Of a stretch of 64,000 nt of DNA, positions 28,280-38,200 are shown one piece after another (within the stretch, counting starts at the first letter, position 1; the number at the start of each line of letters is the position of its first letter). The translations under genes and the position numbers were made by a program. The notes under the pieces are model-generated. The model did not search any database. It saw only the letters and a list, made by a program, of their open reading frames with translations, and was not told the DNA's origin. The stretch comes from Bradyrhizobium sp. 200 (GTDB taxonomy: Bacteria > Pseudomonadota > Alphaproteobacteria > Rhizobiales > Xanthobacteraceae), in NCBI RefSeq assembly GCF_023100945.1, contig NZ_CP064689.1:7050001-7114000 (forward strand), read 5' to 3'.

Positions 28280-28788
28280 ATGAACGTCATTGCGCGCAGT
28301 ACCTCACCTGAAATGAGGTCGATAGCGGCGTACACCGGCTGCCGGATTGCCGAGGCGCTGCAACTTCGCAAGGAAGATATCCGCAAAGAGGCTGGGCGCC
28401 ACATTTTCGATCTCAATCCACTGGCCGGCAGCATCAAATCGGGAATGTACCGGCTGGTGCCGTGCATCAACACTTGGTCGCCTTGGGCCTTGCGTTTCGT
28501 TGAGGAATACGAAATGGCCCTCTGTTCGCAAAGGGCAGCTACATGCGGGTGGTTGAATTTGTTCGAACGATTGTGACCGACGAGCGAGTCCAGCCCAACA
28601 ATGCATGGCGGCACCGCTTCAAGACGATCACCCGTAACCTTGGGCTTGATCACCGAGATGCCATTCAAGGGCACGCGCCGCGAACATCGGGCGAGGACTA
28701 CGGTGATGTGTCAGTGATTGCGATGGCCCGCGCGATTGATGCCATTCTCCAGCCGTTGCCATCTCTGAAACGGGACATCACACTTTAA
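28280..28788 (+). pseudogene. Tyrosine recombinase (integrase) relic
   Basis: AAYTGCRIAEALQLRKEDIR and FDLNPLAGSIKSGMYRLVPC come from one frame. A second frame gives NNAWRHRFKTITRNLG and IQGHAPRTSGEDYGDVS, the HxxR and the region of the tyrosine nucleophile. At least one frameshift splits it, and the N-terminal half is missing. It lies about 1.1 kb before the Wadjet operon and could be the remains of the element that brought it. Confidence 0.75.
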
Positions 28789-29872
28789 AATTACTGCCGG
28801 AATGAGCGTACTGGCGGCTAATTTCCCATTAGCTTCTCACCACCTCGCCACGTTGGCATGTAGGGGCAAGGCCCAACAGCGCCGGCTGAGGACGTCGGAG
28901 GAACCACTCGATGGCCGTAGCTTGGGAGAGTAGTCGAAGGACCATACCCTGCGACGGGTCGATATGGAGGCCCACCGTACGGAGGAGGAACGATCTTTCC
29001 TGGAATACCCAACATCGTTGGCGCCTGACAGTAGGTTCCTACTGGTTGAGGCGGCACTAACGCTAACGAGCCACTTTGGGTAAGGCAAAACTGACTAAAA
29101 GACGGTTGAGGAGGAGGATAACCACTCGGTGCTGCGGGGTAGGTATCAAGTGGCGCTCCAATACTCTTGTGTACGCCATCTAGGCACCCGCCCCCTCCCG
29201 GTCCGCGTCGGACTTGTAGAGATCGAGCCGGAGGCGCCGCTGGCAATCCGAGCGGATGAACTGGGAGATGGCGCGCTTGCCGAGACGATAGACCATGAGA
29301 CCGGAGCTCCATGCTCAAGCCGCCAAGGAGCCTGATCCTTGGGTGTCAGAGTTGCGGGACGCGGACGGAAACGCGGAGATTGATTCAGGGGAACAGGCGA
29401 AGTCAATGAGCGGAATGGCTCGCAGTAGGGCTTTCCCTATAATTCTGAGGGGCTTGCGGCAGGGACCGCTCGCACGCACCCGTATTTTCCCCAGTGGCCG
29501 GTCCCGGATTGCCGTGCCGACTGCGGAACAGATGGACAAGCCGCAGCGAACCCGATCGGGAATTCCTTACTGTCCTAGGGCGGCGCTTCTCGGTTCCCCC
29601 CCCCGCGTCGATGCCCCCGCCGGAAATCCCATCCAGCCGCGTAAGCTGTCCGAGATCGGCCGTCACGTGCTGCGGGTCTCTTGGCGTCGCCCGTCACCGT
29701 GATGGCGTCTGGCCCCTCGACGTGATGTTGCGGAGCATGCTAGAACATACAGGGAACATTTATCCACCCGGTTGCAAGGTGACTACATTGCATTGTGAAC
29801 TGAGCCGATCTCGGTGGCCAGGCCCCGCCCGCGCCAGCGGCCCTCTTTGTCTGCGTTGAGTACGATTTCGAT
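28789..29872. other. Region between integrase relic and Wadjet operon
   Basis: A proline-rich minus-strand frame (about 28818-29170) and a 38-codon minus-strand fragment beginning at 29296 (MVYRLGKRAISQFIRSDCQR) are open, but neither is a confident gene. A run of nine C lies at 29596-29604. No promoter could be assigned. Confidence 0.35.
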
Positions 29873-31399
29873 ATGACCCTTTTCCGCCATCTGCACGACG
29901 ACGCATTTCTGGTTTTCTCGAGAGACCACAAGCATCTCTATGCGGCGTGTCTTCTCGATCTGCATGAGCGGTACTTCACCGGCGCCCCCGCATTTCCGAC
30001 CCCGCAGCAGGTGGTGCACTCCATCTACGACGTCATGCGCGCGAACCCGTCCTTGTGGAATGAAGGCGACGACTTCGGCGAGGCTCTGCCGGAGGTGATT
30101 TCGTCGGGCCGCCGCCGCATCCGACGCGTCGATGTTTCCGCAACCTCAGACAAGGGAGACAAGGCCCTCATCCTGGCCCGTCAACTCTATTCACGCTTGG
30201 TCGCATGGGGATGGCTCGAAGAGGAAGAGTACGGACTTCGGGTCACCGTCGACATGGCGATGGGGCCATTGCTGGTCATTCAGCGACTGGCGAGCCTGAA
30301 CAAGGACCTTTCTCAGCGGTTCGGGGGACTGATCGTCCAAATTCGCCTCAACCTCGAGGCCGTCGAGAAGCTGACGCCGGAGGTGACCGACCGCTTGCAG
30401 CGTGAAGCGGCCCTCGCCGTGCGCGAAGCTCGCAACCAGGCCGACCAGTTCACCAAGAGCCTGCGCGCCATACTCGCCGACCTCAAGCGCATACGGCGGA
30501 CCGTTATGGAGTCGAAGACGGTCGGCGACCGTTTGGAGGCCTTCTTCGAGGAGTTCGTCGACCAGCTCCTGCTCAAGGATTTCGAGTCGATTCTCACCGT
30601 CAATCATCCCTACCGATTCCGCGACGCTATCGTCGATCTCGCGCGGAAGATCTCCTACACACCGGAAACCATGCAGGTTCTCGCGGAGGAATACGCCGCC
30701 GCCAGCATGTCTCCAGACGTTGAGGACGGACGCATGGCGGCCGCCGACGACCTGCTCGCGATCGAGAGCATCTTCGAGCAGATCGGCGAGATGTTCGAGC
30801 GCATCGAGACCTTCAGGCGGCAGTTGGAGGCGCGGGTTCGGAACACGATCAAGTACGCCGAGCGCGGCACGCAGGGACTCGTCGGTCGAGCCGGCGACCT
30901 GGTGCGCCGGCTCGACGCCTTGCTGCGGGACGGCCGCCACGACGGGGCTACCGTCGAATGGAGCATCGAGCCGCTGCGGTCTCCGTGGTCAGAACATCAC
31001 CAGGCGCCGACCCGGCAACCGCGCCGTCCCGTTGAAGCGAGAGAGCTTGCCGCGCCGCCGTCAGACCCCTTGTACGAACTGCGCAAACAATTGCGGCTCG
31101 AGTACATCGCGCGCATCGCTCCTCGCCCCGAGGACGTCATGCGGTTCCTCGAGACCCAGGTTCCGCCGTTCGGCACGAAGGAAGCGAGGTTCATGGAGTT
31201 CGAGACGGTGGACGATTTCCTTGCATTCGACACCGCGCGCCGCTACGCGCTGACCGGCGACGTCCCGCCGCAGGTCGCCAAGGGTTTCGACCTAGAACAG
31301 TCGCAGGATACACCGCCGCACGATAGCGACTGGCTCAGGTGCGCGAACTTCGTGGTCAGGCGCTCCGGCGCGCTGCGCAAGGACAAATCCCATGCTTAG
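29873..31399 (+). CDS. jetA: Wadjet anti-plasmid system protein JetA
   Basis: A 508-residue protein in the kleisin-like position of a Wadjet operon. Wadjet is an SMC-like complex that recognises and cleaves circular plasmid DNA. The N-terminus (LFRHLHDDAFLVFSRDHKHL) and helical middle (about 150-330) resemble JetA proteins. It is the first of four same-strand genes and overlaps jetB by eight bases. Assignment rests mainly on the operon: DUF4194-like JetB, MukB-like JetC and JetD follow in the canonical order. No strong ribosome site is seen before ATG 29873. Confidence 0.85.
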   Translation: MTLFRHLHDDAFLVFSRDHKHLYAACLLDLHERYFTGAPAFPTPQQVVHSIYDVMRANPSLWNEGDDFGEALPEVISSGRRRIRRVDVSATSDKGDKALILARQLYSRLVAWGWLEEEEYGLRVTVDMAMGPLLVIQRLASLNKDLSQRFGGLIVQIRLNLEAVEKLTPEVTDRLQREAALAVREARNQADQFTKSLRAILADLKRIRRTVMESKTVGDRLEAFFEEFVDQLLLKDFESILTVNHPYRFRDAIVDLARKISYTPETMQVLAEEYAAASMSPDVEDGRMAAADDLLAIESIFEQIGEMFERIETFRRQLEARVRNTIKYAERGTQGLVGRAGDLVRRLDALLRDGRHDGATVEWSIEPLRSPWSEHHQAPTRQPRRPVEARELAAPPSDPLYELRKQLRLEYIARIAPRPEDVMRFLETQVPPFGTKEARFMEFETVDDFLAFDTARRYALTGDVPPQVAKGFDLEQSQDTPPHDSDWLRCANFVVRRSGALRKDKSHA

Positions 31400-32030
31400 C
31401 GAATTCGACAACATCGAACGGTCCGCCGGCGCTGACAAGGCCGCCGATCTGCGGAGGGCGCTGCACTTCCTGCTGCGCAGACAGTTCGTGTTCGCGGGCG
31501 ATCCCCGCACGGGGATGGTCTACAACATGATCATGGACGGCCGCTTCCGTGACGTCGTGGACGGGTTCTTCGATAGTTGCGGCTACCGGGTCCACCGCGA
31601 TCCAGAAGCCCAGTGGGCCGGGATCCTTGCGATCGACGAGGACGTGCCTCTGCCGCGCATGCGTCTTGACGAGACGATCGTGACGCTCGTCCTCGCGGCA
31701 CACTGGCAGGAGGAGGTCAACGTCGGCGCCGTCGAGGACCGCGCCGTCGTCGTCACGACGCTGAACGCGCTGCACGATCGCTACAAGGACATGGTGCAGC
31801 CCAACGGCGGCAGCGCCATCGGCATCAATCGCTTCCGCGACATCCTGAAGGAAGCTGCCCAGCGCAGCCTGGTCGAGATCGGCGACTACGACAACGAACA
31901 ACAGGACTGCGAAATCCGGATCCGGCCGATGATCAAGCTGATCAGTGGCGGCGATGCCCTCCAGCGGCTCGAGCGGTACGCCCGCAGCGAGGAAGCCAGA
32001 TCGCCCCAACCTGCAGGGGATGAAGCATGA
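31392..32030 (+). CDS. jetB: Wadjet protein JetB (DUF4194-like)
   Basis: A 212-residue winged-helix protein similar to DUF4194 (MukE/KITE-like) partners of SMC complexes: ALHFLLRRQFVFAGDP, FRDVVDGFFDSCGYRVHRDP and RMRLDETIVTLVLAAHWQEE. It starts within jetA and ends in the ATGATG that begins jetC, so all three are translationally coupled. In Wadjet, JetB bridges the JetC heads with JetA. Confidence 0.88.
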   Translation: MLSEFDNIERSAGADKAADLRRALHFLLRRQFVFAGDPRTGMVYNMIMDGRFRDVVDGFFDSCGYRVHRDPEAQWAGILAIDEDVPLPRMRLDETIVTLVLAAHWQEEVNVGAVEDRAVVVTTLNALHDRYKDMVQPNGGSAIGINRFRDILKEAAQRSLVEIGDYDNEQQDCEIRIRPMIKLISGGDALQRLERYARSEEARSPQPAGDEA

Positions 32031-35000
32031 TGGAATTGTGTCATCTCGCCATGGTGAACTGGCACCTGTTCGATGTCGCCGACGTCCCCGTCGCCGGCCA
32101 CATCGGCGTGCTCGGCGAGAACCGGTCCGGCAAGTCGACCATCCTCGACATGGCTCAGGTCGTGCTCACCGGAGGCAACCGCCGCTTCCTGCGCCTGAAC
32201 GCCGTCGCGGGCGATAGCGGCAAGTCGCGTAGCGGCTCCAAGCGTAGCGTCGTCGACTACTGTCTCGGGACCCTGGGCGAAGACCAGCGGCGGCGGGACG
32301 ATGCGCGCACCTACGTCGCGCTCGGCTTCGAGGACACCGAAGGCCTTCGTCCGCCCGTGACAATCGGCATGGCGCTTGAGGCGCGCAAGGCCGACAGTAA
32401 GGAGACGGTCCTCGCCCTGTTCGTCGCCGTGGGGACGATCCTCACCACCAAGGACTTCATCGAGCAGCGCGGAGCCTCGCAGTTCCCGGCCCAATGGGAA
32501 GACGTACGCGCGCGCATCATGACGAGGGTCGGCGAGCAGAACTTCGTCAACCACCGCGACAGGGCGGGAGATTACGTCCGCGAATACATGCGCCATCTCC
32601 TACCTCACGCGCCCTATGGCGAACAGAACGCGAGCGCACTGCAGAAATCCATCGTCAACGCGATGACGCTGGATCACAACCAGACCGCAACCCAGTTCGT
32701 CCGGACTTACATCCTCGAAGACAGTCCGATCGGAATCAAGGACCTGCGCGAGTCGATCCAGACCTACCGGAACATCAGCGAGACCATCCGGAAGATGCGC
32801 CTCAAGCTGGAGGCGCTGAAGGAATTGAGGACGATCCTCGCGACGCTCGAGGAGGCGCTCGAGGCCAAGTTCCGCGAGCAATGGGTGGCCAAGCGAGCGG
32901 AATGGCTCGCGGCTCGGGCGACCAACCGCGACTTCAGGACCAAACTCCAGCTTGCGACCGCGCAGCGCGACGCCGCCGCCGGCGAACTCAAGTTCCTAAC
33001 CGATGACATTAAGGCGATCGACGACGAGATCGAACGGCTCACCGAAGCCATCGCCGAGCACGACGCCAAGACCGGCAGGAAATCGCTGCAGCAGACCGCA
33101 TCGATCGCCAGCCAATCCGCGCAACGGGCCGCGGCCGACTTCAAGGCGCGTCTCGACACGATCCGACGCCTGCAGCCGCTTTGCGCCATGCACGGGCGCG
33201 GCTTGGACGATTTCATCCTCATCGTGGACAGGCTACTCGCCGCGGCCGACGGTGCCGCGGTCGGGGCTGTCTCCGAGGAACTCTCGGCCGCCGAGAAAGC
33301 TCTCGCCACGTCAGGATCGGAACGGCTCGTCAAGGTCGACGAGGTGCGACAAGAAATCATCGCCAAGGCCGCGACGCTACGCACGCAGCGCGACGAGTTG
33401 CTGGGGCGGATCCGGCAGCATTCCTCGGGAGGGGCGCGGGCACATCTCGAGCCGGACACTGAGCGCCTTTGCCAAAGACTCCGACAGAAGGGAATGGCGC
33501 CGCGGGTGCTCTGCGAGCTGATCGAGGTCACGGAACCCGAATGGGCGGGGGCCGCCGAAGCGCTCCTCGGCCGCGACCGCGATGCGGTCTTCGTCGACAG
33601 ACCGGACATCGGCGCTGCGACGGCGATCTTCAAGGATGGACGCCGAGACTTCCGGCGCACTTCCCTAGTGAGCCTAAACAAGCTGGAGCAGTTCAGAGCC
33701 AAGCCGGACCGCGGAACGTTTCCTTCGATCTTCCGCACCGACGATCCGGACGCCTTGTCGTTCATCATGCGCCGGTACGGCTCCGTGCGCCTCGCCGACA
33801 CGCTGGAACAGTTCAACAAGCCGGGCCGTGCGATCATGAAGGACGGCCTCTACGATGACGGCCTGGTGCGGACTCACCGCTCGATCGATCCCTCGCAGCA
33901 CAAGATCGGTAAGGCCGCCCAAGCCAATGCGCTGCGCTCGCTGCAGGACCAGGTGGATGATCTAACAACTTCACTCAGCGAGGCGACGAAGGAGGCCGAG
34001 ATCGCCGACAGCACCTTCATTGCGCTAAAGACGTTGTGCGAGACGACGGCAGAGGATTTGAAGGCCCACGCCACCGTTCATGCCGCCGCCCAGACCGAAA
34101 AGGCCGAGGCGGACGCCAAGCTTGCCGCGCTGGACGGTACCGGCGACGGAGGCCTTCGAGACAAGAAACTGGCACAGCAGCAACTGAAGATACTTAGACT
34201 CGGCGAACAAAAGAGCCAGCAGATCGCCTTCAACAAGCACGACGGCGAAGTGAGGACGGCGAAGAGCCGGCTCGGCGAGGGTGAAAACGTTCCGGGCTCC
34301 GAACTCAATCTGAAGATCGCCTGGTCGCTTTTCGCCAAGAACCAGGCGCTTTACGCCGCGGCCAAGGGCCGGTCCGTGTACCGAACCCGTCTCGACGACC
34401 GCGCGCAGAAGACCGAGGCCGAAAAGCACCGCGCCATCGCCGAGAAGGCGCTAAAGGATGCCGATGCCGCCGACACAGAGCGCGGACGGATCGAACGGCG
34501 CGTGCGCGAATTCCTGGACGGCTATTTCGAAGAGTTCGGTATGCAGTCGCAGATCGGCATCGAGAGCGAACCGCTCCGCGAGGTCAAGCCCTGGATGGAA
34601 CTGCTGATCAACGACATCGAGTCAAACGAACTGCGGCAATACGAACGGCAGGCGCACGACGCCGCGGAGAAGGCCAAGACGCTGCTGCGTGGCGAGTTCA
34701 TCAACGCGCTGACCTCGCGCATCGGCAAGATGGAGCGGGACCTGCAGTCGCTGAACCGCAGCCTGCACATGCATCCGTTCCACAACGAACGCTACTCCTT
34801 CCACCGCACCCAGGTCGTCGAATTCCAGCCGATCCTCAAGATCATCGAGATCGGCAAGACCTCGCCGGAGGCGCTCGACATGCTTTTCCGCGGCCACGTG
34901 CCCGAAGACTTCCCGCACAAGGACACGATCCTCGCGCTGGAAGCGCTGCTGGAGGATCCGGAGAAGGACTTTACAGAGTTCGAGGACTACCGGAACTTCT

Positions 35001-35464
35001 ACACCTTCGAGATCCACATGGAGGACGTCGTGACGGGCCGATCGACCCGATGGGAGCAGCGACGGGGGACGGGATCCGGAGCCGAACAGCAGGTCCCGAT
35101 CTACGTCGCGATCGGCGCTTCGCTGGCCGCGGTCTACGGCAGCGCCGACCGGCGGGCCGGCAAGCCCTCGGGCTTCGCTCTCGCAATGTTCGACGAGGCG
35201 TTCTCGAAGATGGACGGCCGCAACCAGCGTCAGATGATGAGCTTCTACAAGAACCTCGGCCTGCAGTTCGTCATCGCAGCCCCCTTCGAGAAGCGCGTCG
35301 CCGTGCTTGAGCACATGGACACGATCGTCGAGGTCGACCGAATCGGTGAACAGTCCAGAGCGACGGTGGTCTCCCTGAAAGAAAAGGCCAAGCAGGAACT
35401 GATGGCAATCGATCCCGACCTGATCTCCGACGCGGATCTCTCCGTGCGGCTCGCGGCCGAGTAG
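32027..35464 (+). CDS. jetC: Wadjet SMC/MukB-like ATPase JetC
   Basis: A 1145-residue SMC-type ATPase. Walker A is GENRSGKST (30-38); the signature region near SGAEQQVPIYVAIGASLA and Walker B ALAMFDEAFSKMD (about 1050-1062) are at the C-terminus, with long coiled coils between (about 250-480 and 640-850). It extrudes DNA loops using ATP and measures circle size in characterised Wadjet systems. The overlap with jetB is four bases, and jetD begins three bases after its stop. The frame is intact over its full length. Confidence 0.93.
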   Translation: MMELCHLAMVNWHLFDVADVPVAGHIGVLGENRSGKSTILDMAQVVLTGGNRRFLRLNAVAGDSGKSRSGSKRSVVDYCLGTLGEDQRRRDDARTYVALGFEDTEGLRPPVTIGMALEARKADSKETVLALFVAVGTILTTKDFIEQRGASQFPAQWEDVRARIMTRVGEQNFVNHRDRAGDYVREYMRHLLPHAPYGEQNASALQKSIVNAMTLDHNQTATQFVRTYILEDSPIGIKDLRESIQTYRNISETIRKMRLKLEALKELRTILATLEEALEAKFREQWVAKRAEWLAARATNRDFRTKLQLATAQRDAAAGELKFLTDDIKAIDDEIERLTEAIAEHDAKTGRKSLQQTASIASQSAQRAAADFKARLDTIRRLQPLCAMHGRGLDDFILIVDRLLAAADGAAVGAVSEELSAAEKALATSGSERLVKVDEVRQEIIAKAATLRTQRDELLGRIRQHSSGGARAHLEPDTERLCQRLRQKGMAPRVLCELIEVTEPEWAGAAEALLGRDRDAVFVDRPDIGAATAIFKDGRRDFRRTSLVSLNKLEQFRAKPDRGTFPSIFRTDDPDALSFIMRRYGSVRLADTLEQFNKPGRAIMKDGLYDDGLVRTHRSIDPSQHKIGKAAQANALRSLQDQVDDLTTSLSEATKEAEIADSTFIALKTLCETTAEDLKAHATVHAAAQTEKAEADAKLAALDGTGDGGLRDKKLAQQQLKILRLGEQKSQQIAFNKHDGEVRTAKSRLGEGENVPGSELNLKIAWSLFAKNQALYAAAKGRSVYRTRLDDRAQKTEAEKHRAIAEKALKDADAADTERGRIERRVREFLDGYFEEFGMQSQIGIESEPLREVKPWMELLINDIESNELRQYERQAHDAAEKAKTLLRGEFINALTSRIGKMERDLQSLNRSLHMHPFHNERYSFHRTQVVEFQPILKIIEIGKTSPEALDMLFRGHVPEDFPHKDTILALEALLEDPEKDFTEFEDYRNFYTFEIHMEDVVTGRSTRWEQRRGTGSGAEQQVPIYVAIGASLAAVYGSADRRAGKPSGFALAMFDEAFSKMDGRNQRQMMSFYKNLGLQFVIAAPFEKRVAVLEHMDTIVEVDRIGEQSRATVVSLKEKAKQELMAIDPDLISDADLSVRLAAE

Positions 35465-35466
35465 CC

Positions 35467-36673
35467 ATGCCACGCCTTTTCACCGATGCGAAAGAGCTTT
35501 TGGGCGACCTGCTCGACCGGTTCGAGGCCGGCAGGGCGAGCCCGATCGGCTATCCCGATTACGGCGCGTTCGCATCGGTCGTGGCCGCGGACGCCTTTCT
35601 CAAGGAAATCTCGCGCGCCGAAGAGGCCGGTGCGGTGAGCTTGGCGCGCGGACGCGGCCCCAAGCGCAACGAGATCGCGCACGTCCGGCTGACATCGGCC
35701 GAGTCGCTGTATCGGTATCTCGGCAGAACTCCCGCCCCCAAGATCGCAGAGGATGCCGTCGGGCGGCTCGTCGCAGGGCTCGAATTGGATCCTCGCCTGA
35801 AGGACGCTGCGGCCGCCATCGCTGCCGCGTGGAGCAAGGCAAAGACTTGGAACACTTTTACCCCGGCGGGCGCCGATCGCCTGCGCGACGCCTTCGTGCT
35901 CGCGCAGGCGATTCTCGACGGCAAGCACCTGAACGTCGACTACCGGACCTTCTCCAGAAGAGCAGTCGGGCATAGCAAGACCCTCGAACGCCTCGAAAGT
36001 GCGGTCGTCCGCCTTCTCGGTGGCATTATTGATTTTCCGCCGGAAGCAAACGCGGACCGCGCTACGGGCCATCGGCCTCGAACGGTTCGCTCCTCCGTTC
36101 CTGATCGCGGGACAGATCGATCTTGATGGCGCCGATCTTTCGGCGGTCTCGCCACTCTACCTGGGGATCACGCCGAACGAGGCGGACCGCATCCGCTTCC
36201 GAAAGCCGCCGGCCTATCTCCTCACGATCGAGAACTTCGCGAGCTTCAGCAGGCACATCGTCGAAGCCGACCCCGCACGCCTGGGCGCGACCTTGTACGT
36301 CGGCGGGTACCCGTCGCTGGCGACGCAGCAAGCGCTGCGCATTCTCGCCGATGCGGTCCCGGACGGCACGCCGATCTTCCACTGGTCCGACATCGATCCG
36401 GACGGGACCTGGATCTTCCGGACCATCGAGCAAGCGGTCGGGCGCAGCATCAGGCCGCACCTCATGACGCCCGACATCGCGGAAGCCCTCGGCAGCGCCC
36501 CCTCAATGAAGGCGCCTCCCGCGCGATGCCCGCCGGAGTCCGGCATCGCCGCACTGGCCGCCTACTTGTCCGAAGACGGTGCGAAGACTCTGGAGCAGGA
36601 AGAACTCGATCCGGAGCTGCCCGAGATGCTGAGGCCGAGGCAGAAAGTCAGTTCTGACGCGGCAGCCATTTGA
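35467..36673 (+). pseudogene. jetD: Wadjet nuclease JetD, frameshifted
   Basis: JetD is the TOPRIM-like nuclease that cuts the trapped plasmid. The first frame (from ATG 35467) carries the N-terminal domain and reads correctly through RLLGGIIDFPPEA (to about 36045). From about 36055 the match continues one frame over: LRAIGLERFAPPFLIAGQID, the acidic TIEN (codon at 36230) and SDIDPDG (36386-36406), ending at 36673. A single small indel near 36045-36060 explains this. The catalytic half has no good start of its own, so the system is probably inactive unless the shift is a sequence error or is bypassed. Confidence 0.85.
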
Positions 36674-36722
36674 GGCTTGTCAGCTTCAACCGAGATTGCG
36701 TCGCGCTGCAGACGGGCGCGCA

Positions 36723-37517
36723 TCACTTAGTGGCTTTTCCCGCGACGGCATCCTCACCGTCGGCATCTTCTTTCGATAGCACGACACCTGCGCCAAACAG
36801 CGACTGACGAAATTTGATGAAGTATGCCGAGGCGCTGAGGTCGTCGGCGACCCGATAACGATAGTCGAACTGATCCGAGAGATCTTTGGCATTGCGGACG
36901 AGCTTGGGCTCGCCGTCGAGACCGGCGACGAACGCCTGCATCTGCTCAGTCATGAAGTCTGGCAGCGCCGCATTCGTCGCCCACTTCACGGTGATCACGG
37001 CATCGGCAGGCAAGATCTCGCCTGTGTGCTTGTAGTGGAACGCACACATCAACTTCCTAAAGACCGCGTCCACGGCGGCACCAGCGACCTTCGGGTCGAT
37101 CGCCACCATTGGAAGCTCCAACGGAAACGCACGCCCGACCGGCACCCACACGCCTTGCGATTGAATGAAACCTTGCTTCTCGTCCGGCCGAAGCACGCGC
37201 AGGAGACCGGGAAAATTGTTGCGCATCGCCTTGGCGAATTTGGCGAAGTCGACATCCCGCTGTTCGTTCGGCTCGCCGTCGCCCTTCAGCCTAACAAGTG
37301 TTGTGAGAGCGTGTTCGTAGTCTTTCGACCTTTTGTTGCAAGGCTCGCAGGCTGGAAATTCGTAGCCTACCGGAGCGTGCTTCGCGTCAAAGAACGCGCG
37401 GGCTGGTTGGTGGTCGCCCGTCGAGGCTGGCGAGGCCCCACCACAGAAGATGCACAGCGGCTCCCGATCAAGAAGATCGAGTTGCCTGCGCTTCTTTTCG
37501 CCCAGCCTCGCGTTCAT
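36723..37517 (-). CDS. HNH-type endonuclease domain protein
   Basis: A 264-residue protein with an N-terminal zinc-bound HNH-like motif: Cys22 and Cys25 in CIFCGG, Asp35-His36 in TGDHQPARAFF, and Cys57-Cys60-Asn61 in FPACEPCN. The rest, about 190 residues, is an unfamiliar domain that could recognise DNA or a partner. It faces jetD convergently with a 49-base gap and so is not in that operon, but its nuclease motif and position fit a defence gene. Function is not known. Confidence 0.75.
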   Translation of the reverse strand: MNARLGEKKRRQLDLLDREPLCIFCGGASPASTGDHQPARAFFDAKHAPVGYEFPACEPCNKRSKDYEHALTTLVRLKGDGEPNEQRDVDFAKFAKAMRNNFPGLLRVLRPDEKQGFIQSQGVWVPVGRAFPLELPMVAIDPKVAGAAVDAVFRKLMCAFHYKHTGEILPADAVITVKWATNAALPDFMTEQMQAFVAGLDGEPKLVRNAKDLSDQFDYRYRVADDLSASAYFIKFRQSLFGAGVVLSKEDADGEDAVAGKATK

Positions 37518-37751
37518 TCGGCACGTTCACGATTTCTTGGATCGGACAGTAAACTTGGTGACAAAGTCGTTCGGCGTCAGTCCGAAATGATTCAACTGAG
37601 CGGCCACCACCTTTGCGTCCACGTAGCCGTTCTTTTGTGACTGATGGCCACCGAATACTTCCTCACCGCTTCAACAGTTGCATTTTTTCAAGGATTCGTC
37701 TGCCGTAAGTTACTGATGCAGCTTGGCTTTTTCGAAGATTCAGGTTGATCT
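37518..37751. other. Short intergenic with an ORF tail
   Basis: On the minus strand an open stretch encodes GYVDAKVVAAQLNHFGLTP and ends RSKKS just before the HNH gene, with no start codon before a stop. It may be the tail of a lost upstream gene. Confidence 0.3.
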
Positions 37752-38177
37752 TCACCGGGGCATGGTTTCAGCTGGCCGCAGGCCCGCGCCCCCAAATGAC
37801 GGAATGCGATCACGTTGAATATAGACTTGCTCACCCCTGATACGTCCAACTTCGACCGCGCGGAAGCCGATCTTATAGCAGGTAGAGATATTGGAGAGAG
37901 CGTACGACGAAATTCGTTTTATGGCTTCGACATTCTGCCGCCTGCTCTTGGGATTGCCATTGGTCAAACAGTACAGCTCTGCTTGCTCCGGAGTTATGTT
38001 TCCGCGAAAGAGCTCGAAGGTCATGTTGATAGCGGGGTTGTAATTGAAACCCCTCACCGCTTCTTCATGTACTCTGCGACAAGCCACTGGGCCACACTCT
38101 CGGGAGTGACCCTTGTGGGATCAATACCAAGCGATCTCGCCACATCAAGAACATTCACCAGATAGACGCCTGCCATA
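37752..38177 (-). pseudogene. Third gene of the toxin-antitoxin operon, frameshifted, unknown function
   Basis: ATG 38177, with GAGAAGG just upstream, begins MAGVYLVNVLDVARSLGIDP and reaches a stop after 40 codons (AEYMKKR). A second frame continues at once with GFNYNPAINMTFELF and GRIRGEQVYIQ, so one base seems lost near 38053. The family is not recognised. Before the IS630 insertion it lay about 19 bases after the HigA-ImmA stop codon, so it belonged to that operon. Confidence 0.55.
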
Positions 38178-38200
38178 ACCTTCTCGCTTTCGTGTTCTAG

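Noticed and set aside
28818..29318. Proline-rich minus-strand ORF before the Wadjet operon
   Set aside because: Low-complexity composition, no ribosome site and no recognisable domain. Kept only as a remark in the regional entry.
30191..35473. Long minus-strand open frames opposite jetA, jetB and jetC
   Set aside because: They are mirror frames of GC-rich coding DNA. Products are Arg/Ser/Ala-rich and match nothing, while the plus-strand frames form a known operon.
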